A stretch of DNA of 64,000 nucleotides from Nissolia schottii (lineage: Eukaryota; Streptophyta; Magnoliopsida; Fabales; Fabaceae): positions 760,993 to 824,992 of the forward strand of contig QANU01102670.1 in assembly GCA_003254905.1 (NCBI GenBank), given 5' to 3'. The notes under the pieces are model-generated. The model was given only the letters and a program-made list of their open reading frames with translations, did not search any database and was not told the DNA's origin. The position numbers and the translations under genes were made by a program. This document shows, one piece after another, positions 51,474 through 63,888 of the stretch (the first letter of the stretch is position 1; every line of letters starts with the position of its first letter).

Positions 51474-54400
51474 TTATTTAGGCATTTCAAGGTCCGGTCT
51501 CCGGTCAATCACTTCACTTGCTGAATCTTCTGGAAATGCGTCTGGATAGGTGTTCAAAATTTTCGACTTCATGCTTCTGTGAGAGACAGAGGGTCAAGCA
51601 AGGTGATGTTTAATTTCATAATCAAGATAAGCCACCACAAAAAGAATGAGAAACTTATTGTGCAAGTAACAACTTTTTTTATACACCTATGCCCTTCTAA
51701 TCCTTTTCTTTTTTTAGTTTCCTTGTCTCATCATGTCATATTTATTGAATAATGTAATAGTTCATAACCAAAATAGAAGTTGCAGCCCTGAAAAACGGAG
51801 CTCATAAAGGCATAAAGTCTAAATTTGAATACCTGAAGTTCATTATAGACAATAGGTGTATCCGTGGTGGAGTCAATATACGACTCATTTGTCATCACTT
51901 TATCTCTTCATTTATATTAGGAAGTTACATTGTGCCTTTTATTGCTTCTTTAGCACCAGATGCCTTGTTATTATCCCTATGTCAATCCTCCGTTGTTATC
52001 ACCTAACCTTGATGTTCCTCCATTGTCTCCCTCTTCCCAAAATTTGATTGTTTACACCAAGCCACTACTCTATTTAGTTTTTATTGTTTATGTTACCCTT
52101 CTTACTCTTTAGTATCACAGTAACAAGTTAGATTGGTCTTCATTTTTTTAAGAGTTATCAACACTTCAAGACTACAACCTAAATTTTGACATGGAGCTAA
52201 AGGCTCCCCTAGAATGAACCAGCAAGAGGCGCTGCCGCCTTCTAATGCATCACCTCAGCACCTTTGGGTTTTGACTATGCTCGGAAACATGTGAACAAAG
52301 GTGTATGTTGATTGGGGCTTGGCTAGCATGGGAGTCGTGGCACAAAGAGGACCATTGAGCTAACAAGAAGGATAATAAACTTACAAAGAGATTGGAAAGG
52401 GGAGAGAGAAATCCTATGTTTACATAGAAGCCAATAAGTGCACATATTGTCTTGTGATGTGTAATTAGCGGAAGTGAACAAAAAATGGAGTGGAGATATG
52501 TAATCAAATGGGGCTTAGCTTAAAGCTTAAATCAATATGCAAAGGTGAGAACTGGTTGTACAGAGTGATCTCACAACACTGAGACCCAAATCTCATATAC
52601 ACCAAAATATCCCAAGGTATATCTTCAGCTGTGTGTATTCTACAAAACTCTCAACAAACAAAAAAGAAAAGTAGATATCAATGGAAACTGGTCTACAAGA
52701 GATGAGATATGCCAAATTGTCGATGGATAGTTGCAAATGATGAGACTTAATTTATAGTTAAGCCTCGTACATGTTGATTACTCATTAAACAATGAACGAG
52801 CTTTCCATTCTCCAAGCCTCTCAATTTTATTAAACAATGTTGACCACTATAAAAATGAGAGGCTAGGAAAATGAAAAACTCTTCCATTGTCTAATTTTAA
52901 TGAGTGGTAAACATGTGCAAGTCAACTATAAATCAAGTCTCTCATCATTTGCAACAACGCAACTACTATTTGACATATCCCGTCTCTCGTAGAGTAGTTG
53001 AGTGTACATGGAATTTTGGTTTGTGTGTTACGAGATCACTCTTTGTAATAGTTATCACCTTTGCATGTGGATATAAGCTTTAAGCTAAACCACAATTATT
53101 TATACTAGTGGGGAAGCAGGCACTTCGTGCTTGTCAATCTGAATTTTTTTATGGGATATTGATCATAAAAGGAAGAATGAAATATGAAAGTGTATAAAAA
53201 AAGAGTGTGATGGACAAATAGGAAGAATAGAAGACATTGTAAAGGAATGAGAGGTGGCAGTTGGAGAGATGGAAAGTGTGAGTAGTTATTTATTGTGAGA
53301 ATTTAAAAAAAATAAAATAAATTGAAACTGTTATAAAAATTTGAAAATGAAAAACCGCATGCAGTTGGAGGGTATATTGAGAAGTTTCCAAATGTGACCA
53401 AATGGAAGATAAAATCTTCCAACGGCTTTATATAGGGTAAGAGATATTTCCACTCTATTTTTGTTCACTCCTGCTAATTTTACATCATTTTGCAATCATC
53501 AGCTTGTGTCAGGTTAAGAAGCTCATAGCATTGAGATCCCCCCCTCCACAGGAAATGTTTCTGTGATTGCATTGGGTTACATTAAGTTTGTTAAACCCAA
53601 CTTGTTAACATTGCTGCTTTGAACCTACTGACTAGCACTAGCCAATTGTCAAAACAGTCAAGTCCATCTCAACAAACTTAGTACCCATTCCATAGAAATG
53701 TTGAAATCCAAAGAAATACGTCCACTATAGGCTATATGAACAGAGATAGAAATGGGAAACCAAATTCCTTTAGCGATGAAACTAAGAAACCGTCAATGAA
53801 CAAAATTTCAAATAATTTATCAAGGACTAAAATTATAAGAAAAGATATGGAAATTTCAAGCATTGGAGGAGCCCTTAAGCAGTAGACAAACCTTATACAT
53901 CACAAGATCGCAGATTGAGTACAATACTGCTTCAACTAAATGTATTTATTATCACAATGCACGTCAGAGGTGTTAGGACAACTGAAATTGATTTCAGACC
54001 CTAAATGACAGAAATATATGACAAACTTGGTATGCTTGATACTGGAAAGAAAGCCTATATAAGGAGAAAAGAGTCGCAGAACCAACTAAAGGAGACAATC
54101 AATGGATCAATGGAGATAAACCCCAGCAGATACAAGGGACCATGATAGGCGTAAAAAGGAAATTCTTTTTAGGAAATTGATGAAAGAGTAAACAGATAAT
54201 ATATCTGAGGAAAATTAGGAAGTGACCATGATCCAAAAAAGGATTAAATTTCTTCTTCCATTAGATGGAGGAAACAGGAGACCCATCCCCATTATAAAAA
54301 CACGGTAATATGTTGATCAGAAGTTAAGGGTCACATAAATCTCCATCCCTTAAAAATCCACAGGCAATTGTAATGGTGGAATGCTACAACAGAAAAGTGT

Positions 54401-54905
54401 ACTGTGCAGCACCTCAAAACCCAACTTTTATAAGAGCCACAAACCATTAGATAAAAACATAAGCAAGATTGAATTAATGCTAGATAAAGGATCATATGAT
54501 GAAATTGAACAGAGATAGTGAGGTAATAACTAATTAGATGAAGAAAAGAAGAATACCTTAGTTTCAGAAAAATGTAATCAAGGTCAGTCTTCATAGATTT
54601 CAATACACGCGTGTTCCTAGCTAGGTCACCAGAAATCTCAGCGAAGCAATGTTCGGAGAACTCATTGAAATGTGACAACACAGCATTACTATCCTGCAAC
54701 CTTCCCAATCTGAAAATTGTTCACATCGACAGATTAATAATCACAGAAAAACGAAGGGAACAAAAAAAAAATGGGGTTCGTACATGGTGTGCTGCAAATG
54801 GTTGAGGGATTGGAGATCGTGTTCGCTGACAAGGGTTTTGAATTCATGGGAAACCTCTTCTGAAGCCAATTTTATCGATTCTTTCTCACTACAAACTTGC
54901 TCCAT
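51474..54905 (-). CDS. KxDL-motif protein (BLOC-1-related KXD1 homologue)
   Basis: Three exons (high to low): 54905-54784, 54709-54557 and 51576-51474. Phases close to give 125 aa. The protein is a small helical coiled coil: an acidic/Lys N-terminal helix, then LGRLQDSNAVLSHFNEFSE, and the signature KTDLDYIFLKLR with KxDL at residues 81-84. A short tail has a Tyr-Pro-Asp-Ala-Phe segment and ends in Pro-Lys. This matches the plant KxDL family (Arabidopsis At3g29130); KXD1 in other eukaryotes belongs to BLOC-1/BORC-type complexes acting on endosome and lysosome traffic. Intron 1 is only 74 bp, while intron 2 is 2,980 bp and holds a foldback element and a Helitron. The last exon, 103 bp, was placed by frame, acceptor and family C-terminus. 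Confidence 0.9.
52510..53093. mobile_element. Foldback element (near-complete inverted repeat) in KxDL intron 2
   Basis: Two arms of about 280-290 bp pair along almost their whole length. The left end reads TTAGCTTAAAGCTTA and ATGCAAAGGTGA; the right arm reverse-complements to the same strings. The mid-arm string TTGCAAATGATGAGA and the central pair AAGCCTCTCA/TGAGAGGCT continue the palindrome. Arms differ at scattered positions. There is no coding capacity and no clear target duplication. As intron RNA it could fold into one long hairpin. Confidence 0.8.
53105..53444 (-). mobile_element. Non-autonomous Helitron in KxDL intron 2
   Basis: Read on the minus strand, the 5' end is A|TCTCTTACCCTATATAAAGCC. 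The 3' end has hairpin GCAC-GAA-GTGC (53120-53130), then CTGCTTCCCCA and CTAG (53108-53105), followed by host T. The TC start, hairpin ~11 nt before CTAG and A|T insertion point are all present. 340 bp, non-coding. It starts only 11 bp from the foldback element and is from a different family than the Helitrons at 44 kb. Confidence 0.88.
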
Positions 54906-55883
54906 TACTTCAACTGCAATGCACCGATTAGAAGACCATTATCTCACAATTATGGATTCCCATTCACACAACCATGATCTTTCGTTAGAAAACGTCAGAA
55001 CATTGGAACCAAAAACCACTGATTTATTTTGTTCGACACAAAACTGGGATGGGCCTTATGTTTGGGCCTACATATGGGTCAAAAGCCCAATCCGTAACCC
55101 ATTTTCAAGAAATAAATACTCATCCAATACGTATATCGTCATGATTATGGATTTGGATTCTCTCAACTGAAATATTCACATTAGAGTGAAATGCATTGTA
55201 GAGTTTAGAATTTATGATCAAAATAATATTGTATTATGTTTGGGTCTTGCTTTATTCGTTAGTGAGTATTAGGTAATACAGAAAATTATTTGAGATTTTG
55301 TCTATTTACAAATTCTTTTGTGATGTATAGTTAGTTTTGTAACAATATGGTTCTCAAATTCCATAATTAGCAAACATTAGCGAAGAATTTTTTTATATTA
55401 ATTGGAAAATATTAAAATTCAAAATAAAAACAAAAATGTACTACTTAACATGTCAAAACATAACTTTAGAAGGATATAATTATGAAACCCTCTGGTAGGC
55501 TTATTATTTCAAATAACACGTAATGCTTAGTTGATTGAAATAATTCAACATTAAATTTTCTTTAACAAAATCTATATTTCAATTCATGTGCATGAAAAAA
55601 AAAAATCTAGTGGTAGGAGGGAAAGTCGTGTTGGCATCAATTTAGTATATAGTGAGACCAAATACAACGATAACAGTGATAATAAATGGGGGTTAAAAGG
55701 TCGCCATAAAACATTCCTACACAAGGCACACTTCCTTCATAAGCAAAGTAGAGCAATCGACCACCATCATGACGTGACATGTTCCTGAAGGGGTAACAGG
55801 TAAATTTTTGACCTAGGCTTAGAACTATTAATTATTAGAGGTTTTTTTTTTAACTTGACCTAGTCTGGAGTCTGGTAGGTTTG

Positions 55884-55885
<2 letters not shown>

Positions 55886-55927
<42 letters not shown>
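55886..55927. repeat. (TA)21 microsatellite
   Basis: A 42-bp perfect TA repeat, read directly. Confidence 0.95.
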
Positions 55928-55932
<5 letters not shown>

Positions 55933-56762
55933 CGAAAATTTGTTGCTTGACCTGTTTATCATGGTCTGTTACTATGGTCTGTTTATCATGACATGTTTAA
56001 TATTTAAATAAAACGTCAATATCCATAGATCATAAATCTAATAGATCAACAAAAATCTAAATTGCAACAATCTAATATTTAAACAAAAATTCATACATCA
56101 ATCCAAATTACAACTCCATAGATCAAGAAAAAGGTTTCATCATCAACATAAATTCAAACTTCCAATAATGAAACATTTAAATAAATTAGTCTAACACAAA
56201 CAATTAAATAAAACATGCACAAACAAGACGAGCAATCATGCTTAGTTTGTTTATTCACTCCAACACATGAGCAAATATGTATGATTGAATTGCAATTTTT
56301 CATCTTTTAATGTGAGAATGAGAAATAAAAGATAAATAGAGTTATTTAATTTAGGATTTTTAAAAATAAAAATTAAAATAATAAAATTATATTAATAAAT
56401 ATGTTTGTATAAAATATCATAAAAAGTGATACTGACCCAATGGTTAAGACATTACCTTAATATGTTAACTATTTCTACCTCAAGTACTAGTGAAAGTAAT
56501 GTAAATTTAATTTTTTTTAAGCCCATATAAATATATTTATAAACAGGCAAGTTTTGTAATAGTTAACAGGCTGCCTGACGTGTTCCCAGCTCAATCATCC
56601 TCTTAAGATTAACAATGGCATCCACATCCAGCTGTATCCTTTTTGTCAAAACCACAAATGCCTCCCATAAGTACAATCAACACTACGCAATAACATCATT
56701 CATGTCCCAAGAGAAAAAAGAAATACTTTTACTGCAGTACCTTTTTTTTAGAGTTTAGCTGC

Positions 56763-57305
56763 CTATTTAAAAACTTTTAGTAGTAAGAAATTGAATAAAT
56801 TGAATTTCAATGTAAACTGAATGAAATTCATATGTTTAAAATAAATGATATTAAAAAATTGAATTCATACAAAATGATGAAGATACCTTTTCAATTAAAA
56901 ATCATATAAGTCCATTTTCCTCCTCATCTCTACCACGTCTATGTCTCTCCACTCTGATCCACCAACCCACTTCCTACGGGTCATCGCCAAGCCGCCGCCA
57001 CCACCAGAACACTGCTGCCCGGCCGCACAACCTCCCATTCTGATTTCTCTCTTTCGTTATCATCTGCTCCATCCTTCGTCGCTGGCCTTTGCAGTACTTG
57101 TATGGTGGGTAGGGTGATTGGGGGCACAATGGTTGTAGTTCGTATGGGTGCTGACCAAGGTTTGGAAGGAGATGAGAGGGTGTTGTTGGGAGGAGAGGAG
57201 AGGTGAGAAGTGCGGATTTTAATTCCTTATTTTAATGTTTCAAATGAAGGAATGGAATTCCAATTCACGAGGGAATTGAATTCATTCCAAAGGTTTTCCA
57301 AACAG
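56763..57305. mobile_element. Possible MITE/Pack-type element with GC-rich core
   Basis: The left end CTATTTAAAAACTTTT and the right end (reverse-complemented CTGTTTGGAAAACCTTT) are weakly similar. Both arms then carry AATTG..TTC-rich and TTAAAATAA-like stretches in the same order. The core at about 56930-57200 is GC-rich and coding-like (Pro, Arg, Ser) but has no intact frame. No target duplication was seen. Confidence 0.35.
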
Positions 57306-57322
57306 AGAGTGAGTGAAACATT

Positions 57323-57404
57323 CAATGACCTTCACATCAAGTGCGGGAATCGAACTCATGTTCTTTTTAAGATATGAAATCTATCCACTAAGTTCCAATG
57401 TAGA
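57323..57404 (-). repeat. tRNA-like SINE fragment
   Basis: On the minus strand it reads GGAACTTAGTGGATAG (A-box-like), then about 25 nt later GAGTTCGATTCCCGC, a near-perfect B-box. Cloverleaf pairing is not evident, so this is a SINE head or tRNA pseudogene rather than a tRNA gene. Confidence 0.5.
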
Positions 57405-57572
57405 AACGAATTAATAAGAGGCAATATATACTGTGAGAAAGGAACATCACTTGGTGAAAGCATAAAGCAAAAGCTGATAGCACACACAACCATGGCTGTG
57501 AAAGTATCTGGCAAATAGAGTATTCAATTTAAAATTAATAGACATAAAGATCTTAATGATGGTTTCCCCCTA

Positions 57573-60500
57573 TCAGACAAAAGACCAGTTCATGAACATA
57601 AAGGCCAGGCAGTGATTGGAATCATCATCATTCAGAACTTTCCACGCAATCGCCTGATCATATGACACCGGCCGATTCATGCTGGATACACATATTCCAG
57701 AAGGCAGGTACGCAAATCCCTGAGACGAAAAACAGCTCGAATTAGAGGCAGCAATCATGGCTCAAACACAGGTAAGAGGAGAATAATGACCGTTCACCAA
57801 GCTTTTCACAACTTGCACACGTCACAGATAACTAAAAATTTGTTAGATGATACGATTTAGAGCCATTCCTCATGTCGATCCGGCAGTCCGGTAACTAGGG
57901 CTCAAACAAATTTCGGACAGTTTGAGAGTAAATTGCTAGTTAATCACCTGCTGCATTATCTTGGAGAACTCGGAGCAGAGAACCTTCCTGCCATCTTCAT
58001 CAAGGACTTTATCGAGCACTATATCTTGAAGGGCAACGAGAGTCGTTTCAAGCATATCCAATCCAGCTTGGTTTGCGAAGGTGAACAACGGAGATGCCTG
58101 CAATAATTTTGGACAACTTATCGATTCTTCAGATTTAGCTAAAAAGAGATGAGACGGAGCATACTAAAGAGCGAAGCAAGCGATTACATTTGTTTTTACA
58201 GAACAGCACATGATTGCATCTGAATGGTTCCACAGTTGCTTTAAGATTGCATCACCGGCGGTGGACTTGACCGTGAAAAGATCCGCGTTTGTGTGGATCC
58301 TGAAAGAAACATCATTTATTATCCGACAAGGCACAACAAATAAGACAGTGAAACGTCTCTTCCATCAAGGTCAAACGAGTTTAAATTCGTACAATTTGTG
58401 CCTGAAACTGAACCCTTTCAGAAGATAGTTAAACTTGAACGTCAAACAACATATTATCTAATTAAAATTAGTACTTCAACTAACCTTCAAGACCAATCAA
58501 GACATGTAAATTAAACCGCTCAGAAAGCTAAACTAACCACAACTATAATAGACTTGCAGTCAAAACTAATAGAACTCAAACCTGTAGCTTCTGCAGATCC
58601 ATCGTGCTAAAGTATGACCCTCTGGCGAACCAGGGAGCGACTTTGGCCCCAGCTGGCCGCCAAGTCGGGAGGGAGTAATTGCCATGGCAACCCTCTGAAC
58701 AGATCCAACAACGCTACGCACATATTGACGAGCCATGGCAGCCACATTGTCCCGCAAATGATTCTCGAAGGTAAATTGGAATGCAATTGTAAGGACCGAC
58801 CTAAGGTTATAACTATTCAAATCAGTTTCTCCGGCTGGCCGGCCATTACCAGATCCTACTTCCAATGTTGATGCCAAGTCCAGTGTCCTGTTTGCTGCTG
58901 GGCCATCCTGAAGCGCCAAATAAACAAAGTCAGAAACAAGGAAGTTTTCGGTCAAACAATAGGTTTATGACTAACTTCTTTCAGAACTATTAAGTTGCTT
59001 AGAAATGTCACTGAACTGTTTTTGGATCCAACGGTATGATGCGAAAACCAGAAGGCAGCAAGAGAGCATCATCTGCAAATGATTCATCAATAGGTGCAAA
59101 TATAAGTTGTGCAAATGCCCCAATCGCATTTTCATCAACTCCACTGCATAGCTGCAATATAAAATTTCATGGTAAGAAAGGTAAATAAAAATGATTTGTA
59201 GAAACAGCAACAACCTTAGATTAAATAAATAAGCATATTGATGGCTCAGACACACACAAATTAAAATGACTCTACCTGCAGTTGATACATATCACGTGCC
59301 AAACCCATGTCTTCAGGGGAAAATGCATGACCCTCTATACGAACTACCTCTAAGGACTGCACCATCGAAGCAGGTGGAGAATGAGCAGATATTACACAAA
59401 TATACAATAGAATTTAACAATCACAACATGTTTGAAAAGATTAATACCTCCTCGTGCTCAATAGTGTGAGCAAGGGGCAAAATGACCTGGGTGCTGGGGA
59501 AGCCACTAGGTCTTGCACAAGGAACTGCATAAGGACTAGCCTTAAGACATGCAGCAGAGAATGCATCAACCCCATAATCAGCCCACTCTGAGCGATGCTC
59601 CCTCAAAAAACGAACAAGCAAAGCAGGAGGAACATCCTGCAGACCACAATTATATACTTGAGCACAATGAAGTCATATATATTGAAAATCCAAAGGATTG
59701 TGGGAAGTTAAGACATGGTATTACAAGGATAAGTTCTTGGAACTGATTAATATTATAATAGAGTCAATACAAAAAATGATAATTTCCATATAGATTTGTT
59801 TGCTTAGGAAGTACCTGCAGCAGCATTGATGCCTTGGCACACAGGACCCCACCTCCAAATGCTGAGAGCATTGACGTATTGTAATGGGAGCCCAGAAACT
59901 TGTTAGGCGATGAGTTTATGGCTATGGTCACATCTTCCGCTCCATCATTACCCATCAGTGACCAGCCATCATCCACAAACCCATTGACAGCATCATTGAA
60001 CCCTCTTAAGAATCAAAATTTTATATAAATCATTGGTCAGTACAGAAGATACAATGATTAACCAAAAACCCAACTTTGCAATGAAGCTGAACAACAAGCA
60101 CAGCAAGGCCATACCTGCAAAGCCTCTGACTGAATGTCCTCAAGACAGCAGGTTGGCGTCCCCCACCATAGTGAACTTCTCCACTTGATTCTTGCACAAT
60201 TTGTCTTATATGTCGCAAGGCCTGTATAATATATTTGAAATGTTAATTAACAAGTTTTGACATGGTCAAACAGGTAACTTGTCTTAAATGCAAGTAAAAC
60301 TTACAGCAATTGTCACTTTCTGAGCCAAGAATTTAGATGATTCATAGAGGGGCCTCAGTACTTCAGGAACACTACAAACCTGCATCAATAACAAAGTTAA
60401 TACACTAAAGAAAACAAAGTTCAAAGATATGGAAATTTTGAAAACAAATTGAATTGTATTGTGTTCCTTACATCTAAATTGACGTGATCAACAATGTGAA

Positions 60501-63436
60501 TGATAGATCCACCACCCTCACATGCTCTAATTAGGTAGCCACTAGGAAGCATTTCTGCTCTTACAAAGTTTGAAGCAGGAGGCCCTGCGGGGCCACCAGT
60601 TGAAGAGGTCAATGATCTCTCACAAATCTGCAAGCATAATTTCAAGATGTGAAAACTGATCTTTAACGTCTCATGGAAATAACCATTCAATATTCTAGGA
60701 TGTATTGGCATAAAACACATCTGTTTACCACAAGACTTCCATCTTCCAAACTTGTAGTGTATCTTAGTGTCCAGAAGTCTCTTGCTGATGCCAATGTTGT
60801 AGGTGCATAAGTCTGATAAAAATCGAAATCTAAATATCAACAAAACCACAGAGGAAGTAAATAAAGAGTAATTTAAATTGAAGTCAACTTCTTTTGTAGA
60901 TTTAAATAGCCATTAGACCTGCATGTACATGAGCTCTATGGTACCCCCATTCCCTGTGGGAACTATGCTCAATACATCAAGACATCGGCAGTCGCGATAC
61001 CATGACGGGCGATCTTTAAGAATCTCGGCAACCTGAGATGATTTGTGTTGCAATTAAGACAGTAAAAGCACAGTTTTGTTGTTCAGCAAAGGGGCAGAAT
61101 GTGACAAGCAAGCAGCAATAGAGATACAAACCTTTGTGGGCTCTAGGCTCACAAGACCACAGGCTCGTGCCGCTACCCCGTTACAGTTGCGGGAAACAGC
61201 AACGATTCCAATGGATTCCGGACCAGGCTACATAAGGTACAAAACATGACAAGGAATAACGTGAATATTAAAGAAAAATGAGTGTCACATAGAGATATAC
61301 AATTTATACAAGCCACAACCATGAAGAATCACAAACTAGGTAATACCTTCATCCCAATCATCTGGACCCAGTTGACAGCAGTTCCAGTAGCTTTAGAAAG
61401 GAACTCTGCCAGGGTCTTCTCAGCTATTGCAAGAAGACTGGCAGAATAAAGAAATAGAGAGGCTCGTGACTTCATTGAAATGAACATATATAGAGACTAA
61501 ATCGGTTTGCGTAAATGCTGTTTACTTACCCAGCTGGGTTGTTTGCATCCAACTGAGGATGCTGAGTTGTTGGGTTTTGCTGTTGGTGCTGACCACTCAC
61601 TACCACAGACTCACAGCTATTGTCTGCGGTAGCCGCAGATGCCTGTGAAGAAACCAGAAAATGAAATTCTTCAATTAACAATACATATATAGACCGGATG
61701 GTGCATCGCATGAAGGGAGAGAGGCTTACAGAGTTTACTTGCTGTTTCATGTATCCATTTTCATAAACCAACTGCGAGACCTGCTTCTGCAGACGGTCAT
61801 TCTCTTCCATTAACAACTTATTCATGGCAGTCATCTTTCTATTCACTGACTGCAAGCGCGAAGCTTCCTTCCTCTGCTTTTCACGGCATCTATAGAAGAA
61901 AATCGGCAATATCAGTCTTTGCAAAATTAGGAAATACTGTCGCAGATTATATGCAGCAACGACAGTTCCAATGGGAAAAACACAGGCAGGACATGTTTAG
62001 AGTGAACCATCACTCCTATGCAACTTATTGCTACATTATATGATAGTGATTCATTTTGTTCTTTGCAGTTTCTTAATTTACTTTTCACACACCAGACTCA
62101 ACAGATTAGGATACCAACAATCAGACCAGAACCGAAAAAGGTGTTTTAATTTGGAAACATGATGTACCTATCAGGATTTGACTTTAATAAATATAAGTAC
62201 CATAACGTTAATGCAGGGACAAGAGGAGAAAATAGAATAAATAAAAAAATAGAGTAAAAGAAAACATAAGCTTATCTCTTCCCTAATTAATATGGAGAAA
62301 ATGTTAGTTAAATGAAGAAGAAGAAGAAGAAGAAGAAGAAGAAGAAGAAGGAAAAAAAACTCATAAAAAGAAAGAATAAAAAAAGTCAAATGAAAACCAA
62401 TTAATTAGTGGTATCAAAATTAGCTGTTGTTATCCTTCATCACATCCACAACCAGCCCCAAAATCAAACCCATGATGATATGAACATTTCTGCTATGGCA
62501 TCTTTCACAGAACCATCGTGAAGTGGCCAAAATAATGAGAGTCAGAGGAAAGCAAGTGAGAAAAATTACAGGTTATAATATCAGCAAAGGGGATTCAAGA
62601 CTAGCTGTCATTATCTTCCATTTAAATCTTTACTCAAGAAAAGACCCCCCCCTTTTTCAGAGAAGAAAAAAGCAACGATTTATCTTAATAACTAGGGTAT
62701 CAAAATGGAAAATGACAGAATGAACTAACATTCCCAGTAGAACCTCTCACTGAAGAGGGATAACAAACGTTTTCTCCTCCAGTAACCAAAAAAGTGTTCC
62801 TCAAAAATTCGATACCACAAAAATAGCATTCCTAAGACAAAAATACTTAAATGAATCACCTTGACCATGAAGCAAAAAGCTGAATGGCAAAAATGAGAGT
62901 AGGGGAAGGAAGTTAAGGAACCAAGGAAAACCATACTAGATCGCCTTTTCTACACTAAGAAACTCAACCTTTCAAGTTTCAAAGATACCCTTTTGAGAAA
63001 TTCCAACTAATGCAAAAAATAAAAGGAACCAGAGGAGAAAAGGAGTAGTACCACCTCAACAAAGAGAACTCATACAAAAAAAGTTTGAGAAAATAGATGG
63101 ACCAACAAATTAAAAAACCAAACTTTAAAATAAGGAACCGGTTGTTCAAACCAATACATAATAAAAACGGAATTTTTTTGTAGTTCATAACAGCAAATTA
63201 TTGAATTTTCTTTTCTACCTGCGGTTCTGAAACCAGACTTTCAGCTGTCTAGGTTCAATATTGGAAAGGAGGGGGCAATCCCTAATGAGCTGTTGCCTCT
63301 TTGAGGAAGTTGGTTTGGGACAATCAGCATAAACCCTCTCCAAAGCCTCAACTTGTTCTGGGGTATACCTCACATACTTGCTGTTATCCATTATGTTCTG
63401 CTTCCCATTTGAATCTCTCTGCATAGAAAGCGCCAT
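57573..63436 (-). CDS. PHB: Class III HD-Zip transcription factor, PHABULOSA/PHAVOLUTA-like
   Basis: Eighteen exons (high to low): 63436-63219, 61889-61730, 61642-61530, 61437-61347, 61227-61132, 61032-60919, 60812-60729, 60627-60472, 60379-60305, 60221-60115, 60004-59815, 59636-59448, 59356-59276, 59151-59017, 58907-58582, 58299-58188, 58097-57948 and 57719-57573. Phases close to give 847 aa. Order: homeodomain (about 18-78, VWFQNRR), leucine zipper (about 80-120), START lipid-binding domain (about 165-380), then a C-terminal MEKHLA domain ending NWSFV. The segments DNSCESVVVSGQHQQQNP and QMIGMKPGPES favour PHB/PHV over REVOLUTA or CORONA. The family specifies adaxial leaf fate and meristems in the nucleus and is restricted by miR165/166, whose site is intact. 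Start: MALSMQ fits the family; the frame is open 46 codons further upstream (ATG at 63574). Exon 14 uses a GTTCAG donor. Confidence 0.93.
61217..61357 (-). promoter_or_regulatory. miR165/166 target site split by an intron
   Basis: Spliced mRNA joins TTGGGATGAAG (61357-61347, end of exon 4) to CCTGGTCCGGA (61227-61217, start of exon 5). This is the conserved HD-Zip III complement of miR165/166, encoding Gly-Met-Lys-Pro-Gly-Pro in the START domain. The site exists only after splicing of the 119-bp intron 61228-61346. Regulation by the miRNA is well established for the family. Confidence 0.9.
62314..62351. repeat. (GAA)12 microsatellite in HD-Zip III intron 1
   Basis: An almost perfect GAA repeat, read directly; it lies in the 1.3-kb first intron of the coding region. 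Confidence 0.9.
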
Positions 63437-63856
63437 AACAGCAGCAACACCAGAAAGTGTCTTATAGGCCAAATGGGGTGTCAGAGAGGATCTAAATTTG
63501 GGAACTTTTTTGTTCTTCTTGTTTGGCGTTGGCGGTGGAATCGGGTAGGCTCTCTTGATGAAGAGAGCCTCCACTCTACTTCATGAGATGCTCTGCTTCT
63601 GAATTCCACGATCAAAATCCAAACTTTGGGAAAGTGCTGCAGTGCTTGATGCTTGATGCTTGAGGAATGATGTGCTACTGTGTACCCTTTGTCACACCAA
63701 TCTCGAGACAAAGAGAGGGGGGAAGAGAGAGAGAGAGGGAGATGAAGGACACACCCACGAAAGAGATGGAACAAAGGGGTGTCGTGTTTTTTATGTGTCT
63801 TTCTTGGGGGTAAATTGCGGTAGAATTAAAACAAAATAAAAAATAAGAAGAAAACA

Positions 63857-63888
<32 letters not shown>

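Larger units (their letters stand above)
54906..57572. other. Spacer between KxDL and HD-Zip III genes
   Basis: The first few hundred bases are the KxDL promoter. No gene seen. Contents: a (TA)21 tract (55886-55927), AT-rich sequence, a GC-richer fragment at about 56930-57200 (inside a possible inverted-repeat element, 56763-57305), and a tRNA-like SINE head (57323-57404). The last bases are 3' UTR of the HD-Zip III gene. Confidence 0.6.
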
